DNA of 64,000 bases from Phlebotomus papatasi (taxonomy: Eukaryota > Arthropoda > Insecta > Diptera > Psychodidae): NCBI RefSeq assembly GCF_024763615.1, contig NC_077224.1:41364712-41428711 (forward strand), read 5' to 3'. A model generated the notes under the pieces. It worked only from the letters and a program-made list of their open reading frames with translations. It made no database searches and was not told the DNA's origin. A program made the position numbers and the translations under genes. Numbering within the stretch: the first letter of the stretch is position 1; each line of letters begins with the position of its first letter. Shown here piece by piece: positions 12,131-23,624 of the stretch.

Positions 12131-13373
12131 TAATTTCTTTTTTGAGTTGAAATCTAGTTGAAAACTGAACTGTAAATATGCTTATAGTTTGAAATTTATA
12201 AACAGAGAATCACTATTTTAATTTAATATTTAATATTTGTTGCTTAATATTGAAATATTTAATATTTACTTTCATAACTCTACTATATTTCAAAATTGCT
12301 TCAATTTTTTTCCATAAAGTCAAATTCAAATTTATAATTTTAGCTCAATTTTTGTATAATTTAAGAAATATAAGGGTTATAATAATTTGTAAACTCGAGG
12401 AGTATTTAAAAAAAAATAGAACGTCTGATATTGTTCATTTATTCTTCAACATTTGTATAAGAATAATTTTCTTCTTGCAATTTTCAACGATTTTAAAGTT
12501 AATACTCTACTTAATTATTTGATAAAAAGAACATTTTAAAAACCGTGACATTCTTAAAAAGTTTTTATTTTATTTTTTGAAATTGACTTGTATTAATAAA
12601 ATATCTTTCATAAAAGATTAAAATAAAACAAAAACTGCTAAAACTCAAAATTAAAAAAGGCAAATGAAACATAGTAGATAAAAGCAATATCTTTACTTTA
12701 ATTTTTTTTAATTATATTTTTGTTAAGAGGTTATATCTAGGAGAAGGCATAAAATTAGCCCGAAAAAGTATTTTCGAGGAAAAGCGCGTTTAAAATTTGC
12801 AATTCTTATTCTTAACATGTTTTTACATAATTTAACCAAAAATAGGCGAAAACATTTTCTGGTGAATAATGCTCTAAGGGAGTTCCCCTAATTACAAAGT
12901 CAAAAGAGGTTTATATTTTTTTATATTATTGTAGATAGTTCATCTATCTAAGAATATACCATAAAAATTTTAAAAGTCAATTAGAAGTTATTTCCGAAGG
13001 TACAGAGACATAAGCAAAGGAACGCAAAGCAGATAGCAGATTTACAATCGTTCGGGCAAACATTCAAAGCTTTATGGCTTCTACACACTAGAGAAATTTA
13101 TGTCCATGTTGAAGCAAATTCCCTACGCTTTTGTAAGAAAATGAAAAACTTTTCATTTTAATTAATAAATTAATGAAGGCTTATTCTCTTCAGAAACAAA
13201 TACTCTTCTATTTAATTTTGAAGAATTGTTGCAAACCTATTTTTCTATCTTTTATGGGAAGTTTAAGCTAAAATTTATCCCAAAAATGGGTGTTTTTTTT
13301 AAAAATCCTGAAAATAAGTTACAATTTCAAGACTTTCTATGAGTTTTCTTGGTTTAAATATCATATACACTTA

Positions 13374-14353
13374 GGGTAACGTGTGGTATTTCGGGACACT
13401 TTTTAGCCTTTAGCACTTTCAAGTTTCAAACAGGTTAACGACTTTTCAAATTTTTTTTCTTTGTTGATACAAATGTTTATATTCCTTATGCTATCCAGAA
13501 TAAGATTCTTATTAAAAAATGTTAAAAATGCATAATTTTTTATACAAAATACAGTAGACTCTCTCAAATTCGGGCATATGGGACCGAAATGTCAGCCGTA
13601 TTAGACAGAAATTCGGGCGACAAACTTTTTGAAATGCAACGAGTTTTTATTCATGTGCATATAGATATTGAGTTTACACACTCATATATAACGCAAATTG
13701 CATGAAAATCCCTCAATAATGCAAAATCACATCAAAGCTAAGACAAACCATGCCAAATTTGAGCACATTTGATTCATTTGATAATCATAATCAAACTTGA
13801 AAAATGACAACAATTTTTTTTCAAATGTAACCGCTGCCCGAATTAAAAAGTAGCCCGATCTTAAAAGAGCCGAATTTGCGAGAGTCTACTGTAGCATAAT
13901 ATGTAAAGAAGTAAGAGTGGTATATTTCGGGACATTTGGGTATTTCGGGACAGACAAAAGTCGCTATTATGCAAATAAATTTCACCGAGCCTGATTATTT
14001 ACCTTCAAGTAGAAGTTCTAAACTTCACTCTTTCATAAAAATTTTGTTTAAATTTCACTTTTAAAGTGACTTAAATCGAAGAAAACTAAGCACTATTTGT
14101 CTTGACATCTGTAAAATTGACCACACTGAAGGTTTTGTAAAAGGTGAAATGTGACACTCACAATTCACGCGTATTTCGCGCTTTAAAAAATTTCAGAAGT
14201 TTTATGTTTATCTGATACGTAAAGAGCTTAGTATTTTATATAGAACTTAAAAATAATTAGAAAACAAATATTTATATAGGATTTTTGATGTGTCCCAAAA
14301 TACCCATATTATGTCCCGAAAAGCACCTTGTCCAGAAATACCACACGTTACCC
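13374..14353. mobile_element. 980-bp MITE carrying a nested insertion
   Basis: The left end GGGTAACGTGTGGTATTTCG is mirrored by the right end (gaaataccacacgttaccc), and TA flanks each side. The element at 13552-13891 lies inside. The tips resemble the GGGTAAG family (24395-24820) for the first six bases only. Confidence 0.85.
13552..13891. mobile_element. 340-bp CAGTAGA-type MITE, copy a
   Basis: Begins CAGTAGACTCTCTCAAATTC and ends with the reverse complement; TA flanks it. A second copy at 40303-40642 is the same length and nearly identical throughout, so this family moved recently. It is nested in the 13374-14353 element. From 14354 to 15489 I see nothing but AT-rich sequence. Confidence 0.88.
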
Positions 14354-15489
14354 TATTAGAATTGATTTTTTAGTTGCTTTTCTTAGACAAGAATTACGAT
14401 TAGCAGATTTTCCGCCAATTAGGGAGTTCTGTGACGAGGCACTCTGTCGAAGTGATTAGTATTTCATTTTTTAATAAATATTTTCGAAAAAATGTATTTA
14501 GGTACTTTAGATATGTATAATGAACATGGAGTTTTCTAGAAGATAGATGGTATCTTCGTCTTCAAAAAAATCGCGAAAAACAGCTCGTCTTTAGCCTCCA
14601 GGGGAACCCCCTTAAGATCAAGACCTCTCAATAGAAAACAATTGCTCAACTTAAAATGTTAATTAAAAATTTTAATATATTTTGAATGAGTAACTGAATT
14701 TAAATAGGTATCGGACAGTTACATTATTATACAAATATTGCCAATTTTTCAAGACTCGTAAAATGTAATAAATGATTTAAAAAATAGAGTGATTTTCTTA
14801 GAATTATGAATAGGTATACATTACATTTTGTCATTGAATCATCTTAGTTTATTACGGAATTCCCTAAATAAAATCACTTTAGTTTTAAGACAAAAAAATC
14901 ATTAAATTTTTTGTCATTTCTTACTTAGCCAGACTTTTTCATCCCTCACTCTTCAACTAAATTATATTTTTTTTGTGTGTAAAGCAAGGAAAATCAACCG
15001 AGCTTAATAAATTTTAAGTAAAACATGTGGCCCCCAAATTGTGCCCCAAGTGATTCATACCAAAGTGATTTGCGATTTTTTCTCAATTGCAGAACATTAT
15101 ACTTACTGAACAGTAATCACTTCCTCTCGATTAATGTGGGTTAATCATCATTCTAACAAACGTTTTTTTTTAATATTGGAGGAAAAAGTTCCAAGACCGG
15201 GATAAATTACGTATTTTTCATGGTGTTTTTCTTCATGATGCGTGACGTGTTTTCTAGGAAAATTGTCTCAAGTAGAACAGCTGAAATATCCAAATATTTT
15301 GGCGAGAATTCATACTTTATGAGCAGCAAAAAAGTTTCAAATGTTGACACACAATTTAGTTGCTCAAGTCGAAGCAAAAGTCAAGTGAACACCATTCGCG
15401 CCATTCTCTTGCAACTTTCTTGTTTCTTCTTTATACCTTTCTGGTGAGACTTTAAAATGTTTGTTGTTAACTTCTTCCAAAAAACCCAG

Positions 15490-18400
15490 ATCCATATCAG
15501 TTGCTGAATGCGGCATCACACAGATTGGTGGCGCAAGGTTCCGGCCAGATCCAATTGTGGCAGTTTCTTCTGGAGCTCCTCGCTGATTCGTCGAATTCCG
15601 GTTGCATAACATGGGAGGGAACGAATGGGGAGTTCAAACTCACAGATCCGGACGAGGTGGCTCGTCGCTGGGGCGAACGAAAAGCAAAACCCAATATGAA
15701 CTACGATAAACTGAGTCGGGCTCTTCGGTGAGTATACTTTGCATTTTCGTCGTTGGTGGTTAAAAATCTCTACACACATTAAAAAAAAGTCTATTTTTAT
15801 GGACGGCTCAGTCAGCAAATATCGTAAAGATTTTATAATATTTCTAATACACTGTAAAGTATTTGGAAAAAAAGAATTTCGGTAATTTATTTTATTGACT
15901 TACTTTACAATGCACTTATGCATTATTAGGGGAAGGTGGGGCACCTTTGAATTGGGACAACCTGAAAATTGAGCATTTTTCTCCAATTTTTAAATGGAAC
16001 TGGAAAAACTAATTGTGAAGCTAAACTATATTATAATATGCCTCAATTCGTTTTAAAAACGGAAAAGGTCCAATTTCAAAGGTACCATAATTCAAATGTG
16101 CCCCACTATCCCCCACAAATGCATTAGGTGCAAACACAAGTAGAGTTTGATTCTCCAGTAGTGTCTTTGATAAAAGATAAATGGAACTCTATTTGCATAA
16201 AAAGTCGTTTATGTTCGAAGATATTAAATTGAGTTTCGAATTTTCACACTAAATTTTCGCACAAGATGTGGAAATTTATGCAGCATCAGACTAAAAAGTT
16301 CGCAAAAGAATTACTCAGCGATTAAATAATCGGACATATGCAGCAAGCGTCGTTGCTCTCTGCTTTTCTGTGTAACAAAGTAAAGACCAACACATTTTGT
16401 CACTTGAGCACTTCGAAATTCGAACAGAAACCACCTTGCGGATTTATCAAGGATTAAGAATATCTGGAATATCTTTTTTTGGCTTTTCGAATAAATCTTA
16501 GAATTTTTCAAACTCTACTTGTGAATGGTAAGATTATTTCCATTTTAGATACAGTATCGGCCAAAAGTTTCTTGACAAATCTATATTTGAGAAATGATTG
16601 AAAAAAATAACTTATTACAATTTTTCTTTTTGCAAATGTGTGGCTTGTAATCCATAGATGTTATTTATGTATTTCAAAAAAAATATTTAATTTCATTTCA
16701 TATAAAAAGTTGATCATTTTTCGTCGACCAAAAGTTTCTTGACAAATTTGAAAAAGTGGCTCAGAATGGTCAAATACGTACAATTAACATCCTATTGTGA
16801 AGTTATATTATTTGAGAAGCAAATGGTCGGTTTACACATTTCCAAAGTTTTTAGTGGTCAAAGCGATGATGAATAATGTATTTTTTGATAATTTACAATT
16901 CAGCTTAAAATGGGAAGTTAAGCACCTAAAGGAAGGGAAATTGTTCAAAAACACTGGACATCTATTCCGAGATCACTGTATTTCTATAAAATAATTCAGT
17001 TACATTTCATTCTTTTCCGAAAGGCTTCAGCAATGAAACTTAATTTTATCTATCTTATCCGTCTGTCCGTTTGGCTGTTACCAGTGCTAGAGGCCAAACG
17101 GTTAGAGATAGAGATTTGGGATCTTCGCGTCACCCCACCCCCACCATAAGTCGTCTTTCACATCATTAATATATGCCCTTCATTTTTCCCTATCTCTCTC
17201 CTAAGGTCCAAAATCAGTTTTGGAAGAATTGCTTAAAATACACGCCATGTGATTTTTGAATATGTTTTTAGTGAATTCCTAAGAGGACATTTCATCGATT
17301 TACGAAAATACTGTTAAATCATTCCCAAACGAATTGTATTCTAGTTTTTTTCTTGGATAATTTGGAATTAAGAAACACGGAATACAGAACTTTTTTTTAA
17401 AAAAAAAAACTTCTCTATTTCCTCCTCTTACGACATTTCCAATCTCTGAAAAGAGGAGGAAATAAATAAGTTTTTAAGAAGGTACATTTAATAATCTATA
17501 AGGTAAGAGAAGTATATATCGACCATGTACCTTGTATCGGCCAGCTTGCAGAAGATATCGACCACCAAGATAAAATGAATATTTAAAAATTACTAACTAC
17601 GTTTTACCAATTATTTGTTCGTATGTAATGTTCTGTATTAAGTTTTTCGTCGAATTTTTAAGTAAATATAATTATTCATCCAATTTATTGAATCACTGTA
17701 TCGGTGTCTTAGTCAAAAATAAGCCATTTCTCAAATTCTTATGACTTTATAATAGAATTTCAGAGACACAAAATAAGGAATTATACCTTATTTAAATGAT
17801 TTACGAATCTGCCTGAATCAAGAAAATACTACTCAATTATTCTACTTTTAGTATCAGAACACTTTTTTTAATTGTCTCCGCTATGCATAATCAGAATTAA
17901 TTTATTAATTGAGCAGAAGTACGTTTTGTTCCAAGTACAGATCTCATCGGCCATCTCGGCCATTTTTCATCGCATTTCGATGTCATTTTCGCGAGCAGTA
18001 GATGTTATGCCGGTTATGTTTTGTTGTGAAAAAGAATTTCTGCAGTGTGAATTTTGCATTTTATCAATGTTAAACACCTTCAAGGGTGTCTAAGAAACTT
18101 CAATATTCAGGGGAAGGATTGAAAAATGCACTGGATGCCATGACGGCAGGTGAATCATCCCGAAAACGTCTGCAAAATAGAGTGCCCAGAATGACCCTGA
18201 ATGACAAACTTTCCGGAAGACAAACAAAAGGAAAATCACTGGTCAGCCTGTAGTACTGTAGGAAAAAGTAGGACAAATAAGCCTGTAGGAAAAAGAATAA
18301 ATTAAGTTTGGAGAGGATCGTGAATCAAGCCGAAACTGGATTTCTTGTCTTTAAGTTCGAGCTCCAGGATTGGATTAGAAATTTGATAACAAAAGTCTTT

Positions 18401-19569
18401 AAATTTGTATCACTTTTAAAGGCTCTTATTTATTGGCCGATACCTGCTCGACTCTTGGCCGATATCTTCTTCGTCTGAATTCATATGGCCGATGCAATAC
18501 GTACAGTGCATGGTTGCAATTTTACCAGTTTTTTACAAATTTCTCTAAATATCAAGAAATCAAATAGAGATGAGATATAGATAAATGAAATACTAGAGTT
18601 CCAATTGGCATATTTAAAAATGCCAAAAATTGGTTTAGAGCTTTTATTTTAAGCAAATTATGGAGCATTTTTCTTAACTGGCTGATACATATTTCCCTTA
18701 CCTTACCTTGTTTTTTGACTCTAAAAAATATTTGGATATTGCTTCTAGTGATAATTCACAATCGAGACTTAAATATTAAGTATATAAAATTTAAATTTTA
18801 AATAAATAGAATTAATTGAAAATTGTCATCAAATGATGATAGTGTTTTCTGTTACCTGCAAATTTCTTGTAGAAATGCCATTGCGATGAAGAATGTTTGA
18901 ACATTGCAAAAAAAAAGATTACGGTTTTTGCTGACTGAGACGACGATTCATTCATGAAGATCCGCTTACTAAATCGCGCGCTCTCGCATCTTCCCTTTTG
19001 TAACTTTGCATGGAATGTAGTTTGTCCAGCTGAATTCCAGCCACTTACGCATAAAGTGTGCTGGAGAAGAGATTGCTCTGACCATCGCAAGCATTGATTG
19101 ACGATGAGTCACGTGTGAAAGAGGTGAAGATGGAGCGAAAGATTGTGTGAATCAGTGCTGAGAGATTTCTTGAAACCATCACGGGAAAGTTTTGATTGAG
19201 TGATGAATTATTTCTCTTTTGCGGATTTCCTGGGATATTTTTAGGTACTACTACGACAAGAACATTATGACCAAGGTGCATGGTAAGAGGTATGCGTACA
19301 AATTTGACTTCCACGGACTCATGGCAGCATGTCAGGCTCAGGCTCAAGGTGCAGATGCATCAGGGATGATCTCAGCAGCAACAGCGGCAGGATATGGGAA
19401 GTATGGGATGCCCGGAGGAGCCACGGATCTCGGACCAAGTGTCTATTCACAAGCGTCGGGCGGTGTGAAACCTGGAGTACCCACACCGTCCACGCATCTC
19501 TTCCCACCGCCACCCTACTGGCCCTACTCCCCGCCACCCTTCGATCCCCGACCCCCATCTTCCTTCTGA
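15490..19569 (+). CDS. ERG/FLI-class ETS-domain transcription factor, last two coding exons
   Basis: Two exons, 15490-15727 and 19245-19569, join across a GT-AG intron of 3517 bp in phase 2. The translation opens with PYQLLNAASHRL, then GSGQIQLWQFLLELL, the start of the ETS DNA-binding domain. The helix 3 region carries MNYDKLSRALR then YYYDKNI, with the arginines that contact GGA-core sites, and the domain closes with KRYAYKFDFHGL. The C-terminus is a short tail rich in Gly, Ala and Pro, ending in SPPPFDPRPPSSF. This is a nuclear sequence-specific regulator. The extended GSGQIQLWQF and PYQLL context places it in the ERG/FLI group, whose fly members are Ets21C and Ets65A; I cannot choose between them reliably. 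The acceptor at 15489 requires an upstream exon giving the first base of an Asp codon, and I did not find it. The pogo relic at 17502-18703 and a MITE at 15929-16114 lie in the intron. Confidence 0.93.
15929..16114. mobile_element. MITE in the ETS intron
   Basis: The left end GGGGAAGGTGGGGCACCTTT follows a TA; the right end (ggtaccataattcaaatgtgcccc...) is an imperfect reverse complement and its flanking TA has become CA. It is an old insertion of the GGGGA-tip type. Confidence 0.65.
17502..18703 (+). mobile_element. pogo/Tigger-like transposon relic
   Basis: A 1202-bp unit with inverted ends AGGTAAGAGAAGTATATATC and ggctgatacatatttcccttacct, flanked by TA at 17500-17501 and 18704-18705. It contains a pogo-type helix-turn-helix fragment at 18119-18253, on the plus strand, and several copies of a tcggcca-type motif near both ends. 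TA duplication plus this DNA-binding fold fits the pogo branch of the Tc1/mariner superfamily. The catalytic part is gone. It lies within the intron of the ETS gene. Confidence 0.7.
18119..18253 (+). pseudogene. pogo transposase HTH_psq fragment
   Basis: Forty-four codons read LKNALDAMTAGESS near the start and PRMTLNDKLSGRQTKGKSL near the end before a stop at 18251. This is the order of a pipsqueak-type helix-turn-helix, the N-terminal DNA-binding half of pogo/Tigger transposases, with an AL-AM-AGESS helix and a VP-R-TL-DKLSGR recognition part. No catalytic DDE region follows; downstream sequence is out of frame and locally duplicated. It is a dead remnant of the transposon that contains it. 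Confidence 0.75.
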
Positions 19570-20073
19570 GGCCCCATCTCGGCTCTACTTTATTGGCCTC
19601 CTCAGCAACACTCTCCACCCGCCTAATGGCCATTTAATCCCTCCACGGGGTCACTGAATGTCCGACGGCAAGTGAAACTCTGTCGTCCGACAATCCCCCA
19701 GCTCCCTGACCCATCCTCTCCCACTTTCATTCAATTTATACACACCATACAGCAAATTACAGTGACAATTTGCCACTTATTACATTCTTGTTAGCAATAA
19801 TTAGAATTAATCTCTTTGCCCAAACCCTCCTTTGTCTCCTGTTTCCCTCCAAAAAAAAATATCGTGTTAATTGTGATTGAGACTAATGTACATTAATTAT
19901 TATTTTTAGATGGCATACAAATGGCTCTATATCCCTTTTTAAGTGTAAAAAATGTAACTAAACTGTAATGTTGTTAAGAAGATTAGATTTATGTGCAAAA
20001 GATGATTCCTTGTATAACACATACTGTAAATGTAAACCATCTCAATTGACTTCTCAAGTGTAATGCAAGAAGG

Positions 20074-20079
20074 AATAAA
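20074..20079 (+). terminator. Poly(A) signal of the ETS gene
   Basis: AATAAA, about 500 bp after the ETS stop codon, followed by a T-rich stretch. It is the best-placed canonical signal for a 3' UTR starting at 19570. No competing gene lies nearby. Confidence 0.55.
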
Positions 20080-20099
20080 GTACAATTTATTTAAATTTA

Positions 20100-23000
20100 T
20101 TAACAATTGCTTTTTCCCCACGCACCTTTTCATGTGATAATTGAATAATCATGATTTATTCCGGGTGTTTGTGCCTTATATAATCTCAGTGAATCAGCAT
20201 TTGCTAAAAGCATACCGCTCTACCTCAATCCAAAATAATTTTGACGGTTCAGATTGAGAAAAGACCCATCAAGTATTCAATTAATTGATACATTATCTAC
20301 TAGATGTGTTCTTTAGAAAATACCACGGAGGTCGTTGGTGAGATTTCTTTAAGAAGAGTTCCTGGAATTTTGTCAATTCTTCTTAATTTTATAGCAGATT
20401 CCATTTGATTTATTTACTGACTTTTTTTTAATGTGTCTTTGCAACGTCTCCAATGCTGGTGATAAACTGAAAATTGTTTAGTGTCTGTCTAATAATGTGG
20501 TCTAATCCAAAAAAAATATTTACATAACTTCTGAGATTATTTGACAACGGGTATAAAATAAATTATATAACAATTTAAAATTTTAATTGGTAAGTATAAA
20601 ATATATAAAATTTAATAATTATTATTATTTATAGCAGATTCCTGATGATCTAAAGGGAATTTAAATCAAGAGCACTTGTATAATAGAGATATCACTTTAG
20701 TACTTAACTTTTTACATGTTCTTAAATTTTTTGGCAGATTAGGATCAATATTTTCAATCACGGTATTCCGTATCTTCATTATGACAAATCATTTTATTCT
20801 CAAAAGATTTAAATGGCCTATAATTTATATTTGCTGGAATGCCTTAAGCCTTTTCTCTTGACGTGAATTTTAGTCTCTAACAGTAGCTTAGTTATGGATC
20901 GTCTCTTGTCTCAGGGGGTGTCTACATACACTTAACTTTCCGATATACGGATGACAGCTGTCAAACACTAGAGAATTCAAAAAATCACCCTTCGCAGGTT
21001 TTTATTTGTCAATATAACCCTCAATAATTATCTGGATAACGGAAAGTTGACTGCAGTTGACTGCAATTTCTTTTTATTTAAAAATTTCCATATTTTTATT
21101 TTAATGATATAGTCCCTCCATCCCGAAAAAAGTCGTACGTTTTTTAGTACATGTTATATTAAATAATGCATGACTTTTTTGGGACAGAGGGAGTAGCATT
21201 TAAAAAAGATGGCAAAATTATTATATAATCAAAATGGGACTAAGAGGGTACGAAAAGACGATTTTCGGATTTGTCTATTATTCAATATTTTAAACGGTTT
21301 TGATTAACTGCTTAAAAATAGGCTTCATCATTTTAAATAAAAGCGTCAAATTGTCATCCGAATAATAAAACGGACAATGTATATCAATTTTACAACATAC
21401 TCTGGGGATACATACTCTGTACCCAAGTAGCAAAAGCCTAGTTCTTAAATAAGCTTGACGAACTGACTTAATTATACCTGATCCACTTAAAAGTCGTATC
21501 AGTGACAGTTCCCGGATAAGATATTAAGTACTTATTAAGTAGCTTATAAGTTCCTAAATCAATTACTTAATTTTAAGGAGTTGTAGAAGAACCAAATACT
21601 TAAAAATTGTATGAAAAAGAGTCAACCGTCAAGTATGGAAAATGGCGAAAGTGAATTGGCATGGGTCCACCTTAACGCTAAGTAGATAATTAAGGTCATA
21701 TAAGGGTCATATGCCTTTATTTAAGCAGTTTGTAATCAAGGAAATCAGAAATACTTTTCTCGAAGTGATTAGTAAGGGATTTTCGTCTAAGCACTTTTGA
21801 AGTAATTACTTATTAATCTTCTTCTTCTCTTCTTTAAAGCTTTGGTAGGGGCCGGACGTCTCTTGACATCCACACAGCCCTACTTATTAATCAAAGTTAC
21901 CATGTGTCCACCGCATTATCTATTTCGTCAGACGTCAACACATTCGCCCAAAAAGTGCCTTAATTAAGTACTTATTAAGGACTTATTTTATTCACTTAAA
22001 CCAAAATAGTTTTCAAGAGCATGGACAATTAATAGTAACAGGTTACCCTGTGTTAGTCGGATTATGAAGAATCCTCTTATTCTTTCCTTTTACGTTAAGG
22101 CTGTTGTCATTTTTGAATCCATATCGCCACTCATTTACTCCGTCGTATTTTTCACTTTTCTTTTTTTTCAATTATACCTTGTTTTGCTACTTCCTTATTA
22201 TCCTGTGCTCCAATAGAATAAAATTCTTTTTATTATAATTTTATTTAAAAAAAAATTGAAAAAATAAAAATTTATAGTATTTTGAGTAAAATAAGAAGTG
22301 TCTAATATTACCGTAGATGCGGGTGACTTTGTCCTCCATGGGTGACTTTGACCCCCTAGTGTTCGTAACCTTTTCTTTAATTCTAAAGCACGTTAGTTCT
22401 AAAGTTCGTAAAGCACGTCATATAATAGTCACCATACGGTTGGCGATTCGCTATTTGTTTATCGAATTAGTATGAAAATATTAGTATGGCGATTCGATTA
22501 TCTAATCTTATGAAGTAAACGTTTTCCAAAAAATCGTCACTGATAAGAATTTAGAGAAATTAAACTACAATGATTGAGCTTAAAGTGTGAAGATTGAATA
22601 ACCCAATAACGAGACTTTAGTCATGCTGTGCCACTTGGGTAGCAAAGGTTTGGAGACGACAGCATATCTCTTAAGAAACTGTTCTCTCAAAATTTAGGGA
22701 AAAAAAACAGAGATATTGCGTACTACGGACGGCCGGCCGAATTGCCGGCTTATGATTTTCGGGATCAGGGATGTTCAAAACATATACCCTGTGAATTTCA
22801 GCTCGATCTAAGCACTTTGAGAAAATCCGAGGATTACAATAGGTGTGATTAGAAGGAATCACACCTAATTATCTACTAACAATTTCGAAACAATTCTTTT
22901 ACAATTTTAAATTTCTGCAAGTGTTTATTAAATATATCCTTAGTTTTTTTTTTTATTTCACAAATTCAAAGACATCAAGTTTAGTCGACTTTGTAATTAT

Positions 23001-23624
23001 TTTATTTTAAAACAAATAAGGCTTTATAAGAATTAGAAGTATTTTTTATCTAAGGACTGAATTATTAAATCCTTCATCAAACTTTCAATTCCTTTTTTGG
23101 AACGTGAAATTTTAAATAAAAAAAATCAATTCTTTTCTAAAGCATTGAAAAGCATTAAATTCCCTCTAAAATGGCCTTTAGAGATGTTTAAATTGCCTCA
23201 ATAAACACCCCAATGGATTGCTTGGTATAGGAAGTGAATTGGTATAGAAAAAAATCCCACAAATAAATGATCAGATTTAAGGAGTTTAAAGTGTTCAATT
23301 GAGAGAACGTTGCTATTTTGGTTTTATCGGTCAAATCTCGGTGCTCAACACGCTGCTAGCCAAGCATATGAATATGTGCGGGGGAGAGATGGTTAAATTC
23401 CAATAAAAGTAATAGCGACTGATGGCACAATAGCATTAAAACCCATATCATGGAAGTTTGTATAACATATTGTCACACAATAGATCTCCTTGAGGTCGCA
23501 TCTCTTAACTGGATTAAGAAATTCAGTGTCTCTCTGAGTGTTGATCGAGTCGGAGTGCTCGCATCTCCCTTCCTGGAATATTGCGTAACAGTGTTATAGG
23601 ATTTGTTAGAAAAAGTTGCTAGAA
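20100..23624. other. Intergenic between ETS and nAChR genes
   Basis: No gene is seen. It holds a decayed TIR element near 20930-21065 with gttatccgg-like ends, the Stowaway-like element at 21112-21193, and a region at about 21480-22000 with several copies of an aagtacttattaag motif. The last part before 23625 should include the nAChR promoter and 5' UTR but shows no clear core promoter motif. Confidence 0.5.
21112..21193. mobile_element. 82-bp Stowaway-like MITE
   Basis: Left end GTCCCTCCATCCCGAAAAAA and an inverted right end ending gggacagagggag are flanked by TA at 21110-21111 and 21194-21195. The tip resembles the CTCCCTCCGT ends of Stowaway elements, best known from plants, which are also Tc1/mariner-related and TA-flanked. 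At 82 bp it is close to two inverted repeats with no interior. Confidence 0.7.

Noticed and set aside
16797..16994. Frame near a 'ggccaaaagtttcttgacaaa' motif as a Tc1 transposase piece
   Set aside because: The motif resembles mariner-type tips and recurs at 16730, but the translation shows no DDE or HTH signature and no inverted partner was found.
21112..21193. Horizontal transfer from a plant
   Set aside because: Tip similarity over about a dozen bases with TA flanks is explained by shared Tc1/mariner ancestry; no plant genes are nearby.
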